From Sphingomonas flavescens (lineage in GTDB: Bacteria; Pseudomonadota; Alphaproteobacteria; Sphingomonadales; Sphingomonadaceae), in assembly GCF_030866745.1 (NCBI RefSeq), contig NZ_CP133016.1, positions 620,001 to 684,000 of the forward strand: DNA of 64,000 nt, read 5' to 3'. The translations under genes were made by a program, and so were the position numbers. Position 1 is the stretch's first letter, and each line of letters starts with the position of its first letter. The notes under the pieces are model-generated. The model was not told the DNA's origin. It searched no databases and saw only the letters and a program-made list of their open reading frames with translations. Below, one piece after another: positions 59,403 to 64,000 of the stretch.

Positions 59403-60992
59403 CTACTTCTTCTTGGCCGGGGCCTTCTTCGCGGCCGGCTTGGCTTCGGCCTTCGCCTCGGGGGCCTTGGCGGGGGCCGCATCCTTCACCGGCTTGGCCG
59501 CCTTGGGCTTGGCCGAAGCCTTTTCGACCGGGCCCTTGGCCGGCGCTTCGGCAACGGCCTCGTCCTTGGCAGCCGCCTTCGCCTTGCCCTTGGCAGCCGT
59601 CTTCTTCGCCGGCTTCTCGCCGTGGTCGTGGCCGCAGCCTGGACCATGGACGTGGCCTTCTTCGGACTCGAGGTCCGCTTCCAGCTCGGCGCGGGTCGCC
59701 TTGCGGTCGTTGATCTTGGCCTTCGCGAACAGGAAGTCGACGACCTTGTCCTCGTACAGCGGCGCACGAAGCTGCGCGGCGGCCATCGGCTCCTGCTGGA
59801 TGTAGCGGACGAAATTCTCGCGGTCCTTGGGCGCATATTGCGACGCGGCCTGCATCACCAGGCGCTGCATTTCCTGCTCGGTCACGTCGACGCCGTTAGC
59901 CGAACCGATTTCCGACAGAAGCAGGCCAAGGCGGACGCGGCGCTCGGCGATACGGCGGTAATCGTCCGCATCGGCCTCGATTTCGGCCAGCGCGGCCTTT
60001 TCGTCTTCCTCGTGGCTGGCTTCGTGGCGCAGCTGGGCGACGATGTTCTGATATTCGGCCTCGACCATCGACGGCGGAACCGGGAAGTCGTGACGCGAGG
60101 CGAGCTGGTCGAGCAGCTGACGCTTCATGTGCGTGCGGGTCAGGCCGTTAAGCTCCTGCTCCATCTGGCCGCGGATTAGGCCGCGGAGCTGCTCGAGGTC
60201 GGTCAGGCCGAGCGACTTGGCGAAATCGTCGTCGATCTTCTGCTCGCCGGCGGTCTTCACGTTCTTGACCGTCACCGCGAAGGTCGCGGCCTTACCGGCG
60301 AGGTTCTTCGCCTGATAGTCGTCGGGAAACTTGACTTCGACATTGCGGCTGTCGCCGGCCTTGGCCCCAATGAGCCCGTCCTCGAAGCCGGGGATCAGGT
60401 TGCCCGAGCCCAGCTCGACCTGCATGTCTTCGCCCTTGCCGCCTTCGAACGGCGTGCCGTCGATCGAGCCTTCGAAGTCCATGACCACGAGATCGCCGTT
60501 GGCGGCGGCGTGCTTCTTGGGCGCGTCTTCCCAGCGCTTGCTCTGGCTGGCGAAGGTCTTGATCTGCTCTTCCAGTGCGTCGGCGTCCGGCTCGACCGTC
60601 AGACGGTCGAGAGCGATGTCGTCGATCGATGGCGTCGGGACGTCCGGCAGCGCTTCGAGATTGACGCGGACTTCGGCGTCCTTGCCATGGGCATAGCCTT
60701 CGTCCAGCTCGACCTGCGGTTGCATGGCCGGACGGATCTTCTGTTCCGTCAGAAGCTGCTGAACGCCTTCCTGGACGGAGGCATTGAGCGCGTCGCCGCG
60801 GAGCGAGTCCTCGTGCATCTTTCGGATCAGGTTCGGCGGCACCTTGCCGGGACGGAAGCCGGGCATGCGCACCTGCGGCGCGATGCGCTTCACTTCCTGG
60901 TCAACCCGCGCTTCAATGTCCTTAGCGGGGATGGTCAGCATGAAGCCGCGCTTCAGGCCTTCGTTCTCAGTCTCGACAGTCTTGATGGCCAC
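59403..60992 (-). CDS. tig: Trigger factor (ribosome-associated chaperone/PPIase) with basic tail
   Basis: Trigger factor binds the ribosome exit tunnel at uL23 and folds nascent chains. In 529 residues: ribosome-binding domain with VDQEVKRIAPQVRMPGFRPGK split around the GFRPGKVP signature (about residue 45); PPIase domain about 150-240 (GDLVVMDFEGSIDGTPFEGG); and C-terminal helical arms. E. coli trigger factor has 432 residues. The extra 90 here are an Ala/Lys/Pro tail (KKTAAKGKAKAAAKD and similar) preceded by a His-rich GHVHGPGCGHDHG that could bind metal. Confidence 0.97.
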   Translation of the reverse strand: MAIKTVETENEGLKRGFMLTIPAKDIEARVDQEVKRIAPQVRMPGFRPGKVPPNLIRKMHEDSLRGDALNASVQEGVQQLLTEQKIRPAMQPQVELDEGYAHGKDAEVRVNLEALPDVPTPSIDDIALDRLTVEPDADALEEQIKTFASQSKRWEDAPKKHAAANGDLVVMDFEGSIDGTPFEGGKGEDMQVELGSGNLIPGFEDGLIGAKAGDSRNVEVKFPDDYQAKNLAGKAATFAVTVKNVKTAGEQKIDDDFAKSLGLTDLEQLRGLIRGQMEQELNGLTRTHMKRQLLDQLASRHDFPVPPSMVEAEYQNIVAQLRHEASHEEDEKAALAEIEADADDYRRIAERRVRLGLLLSEIGSANGVDVTEQEMQRLVMQAASQYAPKDRENFVRYIQQEPMAAAQLRAPLYEDKVVDFLFAKAKINDRKATRAELEADLESEEGHVHGPGCGHDHGEKPAKKTAAKGKAKAAAKDEAVAEAPAKGPVEKASAKPKAAKPVKDAAPAKAPEAKAEAKPAAKKAPAKKK

Positions 60993-61070
60993 GTTGTTCG
61001 TTCCCGATGAAATCTATGTCTTGCGTGGATCACGCACTTTGCCCGTCCGCGGATGGGCAGAGTGGCGTGA

Positions 61071-61155
<85 letters not shown>

Positions 61156-61264
61156 GCGGACGCCAAGGTGCGCGGCCTATAACAGGGCGGGCCCGTTGAG
61201 CAACCCGTCTGACGGCGGCAACCTCCGACGCATCAGCGGCGTTCAGCTTGCGAGGAGACCGACC

Positions 61265-61462
61265 ATGCAACAGGAACCACCGCCGGAAGCCCCTACTCCG
61301 CCGACTGCTCCAACACCGCCAACGGCACCCGAGCCGCCAGCCGCACCGCAGCCGAGCCCCGCGCCGGCGGAGGAGCCCGGGGCGACGCCGGACGTCGACG
61401 TGCCGTCACCGGCCTCGCCGGGAACGCAGCCGCCGACAACGCCGATTTCGCCGGTCAGCTAG
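61265..61462 (+). CDS. Proline-rich 65-residue microprotein
   Basis: The ATG at 61265 has an AGGAG ribosome site 8 bases upstream. The 65 residues are almost all Pro, Ala, Thr and acidic residues with near-repeats TPPTAPTPPTAPEPPAAP. No signal peptide or membrane segment is present. It is flanked by tRNA-Leu and ends in a 4-base overlap with the convergent lipoprotein gene. The strong ribosome site argues for translation, but composition alone could be chance. No function can be assigned. Confidence 0.5.
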   Translation: MQQEPPPEAPTPPTAPTPPTAPEPPAAPQPSPAPAEEPGATPDVDVPSPASPGTQPPTTPISPVS

Positions 61463-62091
61463 GCCCGCAGCTGAGCAGAAGCGACGACGGCTTCGAAATC
61501 GGGCAACGTGACGTCCCAGTAATGGGACTTCGCTGCGTCTAACAGGATCAGGTAAAGGTGCCCGTTGATGACGGTGCCTACCACACGCCCGCGTCGCCAC
61601 AGCTCATCGCTGTCGAGATGCTCGTAATCAAGCTGGAAGCCGTTGGTGCCGAGGAATGGACGCGGCGCCAGCGAAAGCGTCTTGAAATCGACGGTCCCCG
61701 CGCGGACGCGGTACAGACTCTCAATCATCGCGGCGATCTCGGGCGGCGTCATGTTCGCGCGGAACAGCGGCACCTGCTGGTTGTCGGTCCGGCGCTGGCG
61801 GATCAGGCTCTTGTTGTCCTTGAGGCCACTGACGAAGCTCATGCCGTCGAGCAACGGGCCGTTGAGGGTCCAGTCCTCCACCTGGCGAATGTCCTCGAAG
61901 AAGATCGGGCGGTGCCTGTTCCACGGTCGTGGGGCGACGACGGACATGGTGTCGTCGCCGACGTTGACGCGCGCCACGCGGACGAAGCTGTAGTCGCTGT
62001 AACCGTAGTCGCCGCCGCCAAGTGACGAGCAGGCGCTGACCGCAAGGGCAGCGAGAGAGAGGAGAAATTTCTTCACGGGATCGCTCCTCAT
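61459..62091 (-). CDS. Predicted lipoprotein of unknown function
   Basis: The protein has 210 residues. The N terminus VKKFLLSLAALAVSAC has a lipobox-like VSAC (Cys about 21), so it is probably a lipoprotein. The mature domain is Tyr/Asp-rich at the start (SLGGGDYGYSDYSF) and then mixed alpha/beta (PPEIAAMIESLYRVRAGTVD, GTVINGHLYLILLDAAKSHY). The start overlaps the stop of the M48 protease gene (ATGA), so the pair is coupled. No family name is known to me. Confidence 0.82.
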   Translation of the reverse strand: MRSDPVKKFLLSLAALAVSACSSLGGGDYGYSDYSFVRVARVNVGDDTMSVVAPRPWNRHRPIFFEDIRQVEDWTLNGPLLDGMSFVSGLKDNKSLIRQRRTDNQQVPLFRANMTPPEIAAMIESLYRVRAGTVDFKTLSLAPRPFLGTNGFQLDYEHLDSDELWRRGRVVGTVINGHLYLILLDAAKSHYWDVTLPDFEAVVASAQLRA

Positions 62092-63311
62092 CCGGCCATC
62101 TGCCGCACCCAGGCAGCATCCGGTGCGTCAGGCTTCATGGTCAGGTAGCGGGCAAAAGCGGCCTTCGCCTCCCCGGCGCGGCCCTGCTTCATCAGGGCGA
62201 TGCCGTGCCAGCGCCAAGCGTCCGCCGGCGCATCAGGATAAGCGACCGCAGCGGCATAGCTTTGCGCCGCCCGCGGCTCATCGCCCTTGCGGTTGCGCAG
62301 CCGCCAGACCTCGCCCTCGTAGAAGCGCAGCAGGCCGTTCCAGCCATCCTGCGCCAGCGTCTGGATCAGATACTGGCTGGCACCGGGGTCGTTCAGCTTG
62401 ACCTGGTCATCGAGCAAGGTCGGGCGGATCGCGGCGATCATATCCAGGTAGCGCGCGCGTCGGGCACCGTACGGCTTGCCGGGCACGGTGATCTCGGCAG
62501 CATCGGCGCGCAGGTCAGTCATGCGGGTCACGTCCGAGGGGTGCGTGTCGAACAGCGAGCCGCGGCGTCGGCGTTTACCGCGATAGCGCGCGCTGGCGTC
62601 GGCCTCGCCGATCAGCTGCTGCCAGATGTTGGCCATCTCGACCGGCGGGTAGCCGGTGTCGGCGAGAAGCTTCGCGCCCATCGCGTCGGCTTCGGCCTCC
62701 ATCAGCCGGCTGTACTGGAACAGCGACAGAATGGTGCCGAGTTGGGCGAGCTGGACGTAATCGCCGAGGTAGACGCCGGCCCCCGCCCCGCCGACACCGG
62801 CAAGCATGGCGCCGACCGCGAAGATGTCGCTTTTGCGCTTTTGGTCACGCCAGGAGCGGATCATGTGGCGGCGCAGGAAATGGCCGGACTCGTGCGCGAT
62901 GACGCCGGCGAGTTGCGCCTCGTTGCGCATCCGCAGCAGCAGCCCCGAGAAGACCACCGCAAATCCGCTAGGAAACATCATCGCGTTGAAGTCCGGGATG
63001 CGGACCAGATAGATGCGGAAGTCCTTGGCGGCAGGACCGCCGACGGTGCCGATCAGGTTCTGCAGATAGCTGGCCAGCTTTGGATCGTCGACGACCAGGT
63101 TCGAGCCGGCGATCTCCTCCTCCACGCGCTCCATCTGCTGCCACAGGCCGATCTCGTCGCGCTCGGTCGGGCGGTAGCCGGGGCCGATCAGCGGGACCAT
63201 GTCTTGGGGGCGAACGCGCGCGTGCGCGACGCCGGTGTGCAGCGCGGCCGCGGCAAGACCGCCGCCGACGAGCAGCGAGCGCCGGCTAAGCGCATCGCAG
63301 CGCAGGCACAT
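62088..63311 (-). CDS. Exported M48-family zinc metalloprotease
   Basis: The 407-residue protein has a TAT-like signal (DALSRRSLLVGGGLAAAAL, about 6-24). The zinc site is IAHESGHFLRRH (HExxH, about residue 140) with a downstream Glu in RLMEAEADAMGAKLL. NAMMFPSGFAVVFSGLL is also an M48/BepA-LoiP mark. The C-terminal part (about 300-407) is TPR-like (DAWRWHGIALMKQGRAGEAK). Such periplasmic proteases help outer-membrane protein quality control. It overlaps its neighbours by 1 and 4 bases, giving a three-gene unit. Confidence 0.92.
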   Translation of the reverse strand: MCLRCDALSRRSLLVGGGLAAAALHTGVAHARVRPQDMVPLIGPGYRPTERDEIGLWQQMERVEEEIAGSNLVVDDPKLASYLQNLIGTVGGPAAKDFRIYLVRIPDFNAMMFPSGFAVVFSGLLLRMRNEAQLAGVIAHESGHFLRRHMIRSWRDQKRKSDIFAVGAMLAGVGGAGAGVYLGDYVQLAQLGTILSLFQYSRLMEAEADAMGAKLLADTGYPPVEMANIWQQLIGEADASARYRGKRRRRGSLFDTHPSDVTRMTDLRADAAEITVPGKPYGARRARYLDMIAAIRPTLLDDQVKLNDPGASQYLIQTLAQDGWNGLLRFYEGEVWRLRNRKGDEPRAAQSYAAAVAYPDAPADAWRWHGIALMKQGRAGEAKAAFARYLTMKPDAPDAAWVRQMAG

Positions 63312-64000
63312 CAGCGCCGCTCCTGCGCTTGCTGCTGGCGGACGGCACGGCCGGGCTTCATGCGGCCGAGCAGCCGGTCGACCATCTGCGCCGCGCCTTC
63401 GGGCGTGCGAAGGTCGCCGAACTTGATGCCGGGCACTTGGCTGCCGGCCTGGACCACGTTGAACCAGACGACCTCGCCGGTCTTGAGATCGACAAGCGAG
63501 GCGTAGTCGAGCTGTTGCTGGCCGCCGACATTGGGCGCGCAGAAGCCAATGAAGCAGCCGGCGAGCCCGATGACGCCGAGCGCGATGCGGCCACCGGAGG
63601 CAATCTGATCCTCCGCATGGAGAAATAGCGCGTAGTCGAAGCCGGACTTCTGCCCCAGCTTCACAGCGTCCTGTCCAAGCGTCCAGTCGAGTCCCTTGCC
63701 GCGCTTCGTCGGCAGCGTCTCGCCGAGATATTTGTGAAGAACGATCGACTGATCGACGACGTAATTGAGCCGCTCGACCTCGGCGAGCTCCTGCGCGGTG
63801 ACGCCTGGAACTTCGTTGCGGTGCTCGACGATCGTCATCTTGCCGCCGCGACCGGCCTGCTGCGCACGAAGCGCCTCGGTGACGCTGCGGCGTGCCTGCT
63901 CGGTCCAGTCGGCGCGCGGCTCGACCATCCCGCCAGTGGTCAGCGAACCGACGGTGACATCGGGCCGAAGGACGAGCAGCTTGTAGTCGCCCGACGGCGG
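63311..64000 (-). CDS. Unknown protein, 5' end outside the window
   Basis: The reading frame continues past the right edge: codons upstream of the ATG at 63928 read PPSGDYKLLVLRPDVTVGSL without a stop, so the start lies outside. The visible 229 residues include a coiled-coil-like VEHRNEVPGVTAQELAEVER, one membrane-like segment (RIALGVIGLAGCFIGFCAP) and beta strands (QLDYASLVDLKTGEVVWFNV). The stop overlaps the M48 protease ATG by 1 base (TGATG). No family is recognised; a lipoprotein or periplasmic partner of the protease is plausible. Confidence 0.8.
   Translation of the reverse strand, partial: PPSGDYKLLVLRPDVTVGSLTTGGMVEPRADWTEQARRSVTEALRAQQAGRGGKMTIVEHRNEVPGVTAQELAEVERLNYVVDQSIVLHKYLGETLPTKRGKGLDWTLGQDAVKLGQKSGFDYALFLHAEDQIASGGRIALGVIGLAGCFIGFCAPNVGGQQQLDYASLVDLKTGEVVWFNVVQAGSQVPGIKFGDLRTPEGAAQMVDRLLGRMKPGRAVRQQQAQERR

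Overview
The window is GC-rich bacterial chromosome, almost fully coding, and most likely from a sphingomonad (Alphaproteobacteria, Sphingomonadales). The pointers are a ChpT-type histidine phosphotransferase, an alphaproteobacterial LexA box (GTTC-N7-GTTC) at recA, two UrcA-family proteins, a PEP-CTERM protein ending in PEPATWAMM, a large TonB-dependent receptor, many TAT or lipoprotein signals, and dispersed repeats I associate with sphingomonads. The placement is inferred from gene content; no 16S gene is present. I see no prophage, insertion sequence, CRISPR array or plasmid machinery.

Layout. 1-7.9 kb: end of an S9 peptidase, then the ribosome/SRP operon ffh-rpsP-rimM-trmD-rplS on the minus strand. 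It is split between rimM and trmD by an opposite-strand thioredoxin-reductase-like gene and followed by a TPR-2OG-oxygenase-like gene. 7.9-13.1 kb: six overlapping plus-strand genes, dapF-mtaB-ftsY-yciB-ABC ATPase-ABC permease. 13.1-19.4 kb: an exported repeat protein, sodB, then pspF divergent from a psp operon with a clear sigma-54 promoter; pspABC is followed by four further small membrane/coiled-coil genes and sufE. 19.4-22.6 kb: two glycoside hydrolases, a J-domain protein and RNase P RNA. 22.6-24.8 kb: four small orphan genes, each bracketed by copies of one palindromic repeat. 25-31.6 kb: amidase and a chemotaxis-type cluster (cheR, cheB, cheY, cheW, cheA) with chpT. 31.6-38.2 kb: rluD-like, rpoH, YihY/BrkB membrane protein, EF-G-like GTPase, polysaccharide flippase. 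38.2-41.6 kb: Kdo operon kdsD-kdsB-HAD-kdsA. 41.7-46.9 kb: dicarboxylate symporter, exported M24 peptidase, Bcr/CflA MFS pump, recA with its SOS box. 46.9-52.8 kb: small accessory genes (UrcA pair, LytTR regulator, membrane-anchored helical protein, PEP-CTERM protein) and a PPi-type phosphofructokinase. 52.8-61.2 kb: winged-helix/TPR regulator, clpP, TonB receptor, glycosyltransferase 2, trigger factor, tRNA-Leu. 61.2-64 kb: Pro-rich microprotein and an overlapping lipoprotein/M48 protease/unknown operon that runs off the right edge.

How parts fit. Protein biogenesis is heavily represented (ffh, ftsY, tig, rpsP, rplS, trmD, rimM, mtaB, clpP, rpoH). Envelope integrity is a second theme (psp, Kdo, flippase, amidase, M48 protease, TonB receptor). 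The most unusual locus is the psp operon: PspB, PspC and four extra small proteins all carry variants of the same C-terminal signature, an ERIVT-type segment followed by EIExLR. This suggests an expanded family of membrane-anchored partners for PspA. The second is the repeat-bracketed cassette-like array of orphan genes next to rnpB.

The only gene-free stretch longer than 300 bases is 22116-22680, which is filled by RNase P RNA and the first repeat copy. Starts were often moved inward from the longest reading frame; reasons are given per entry.
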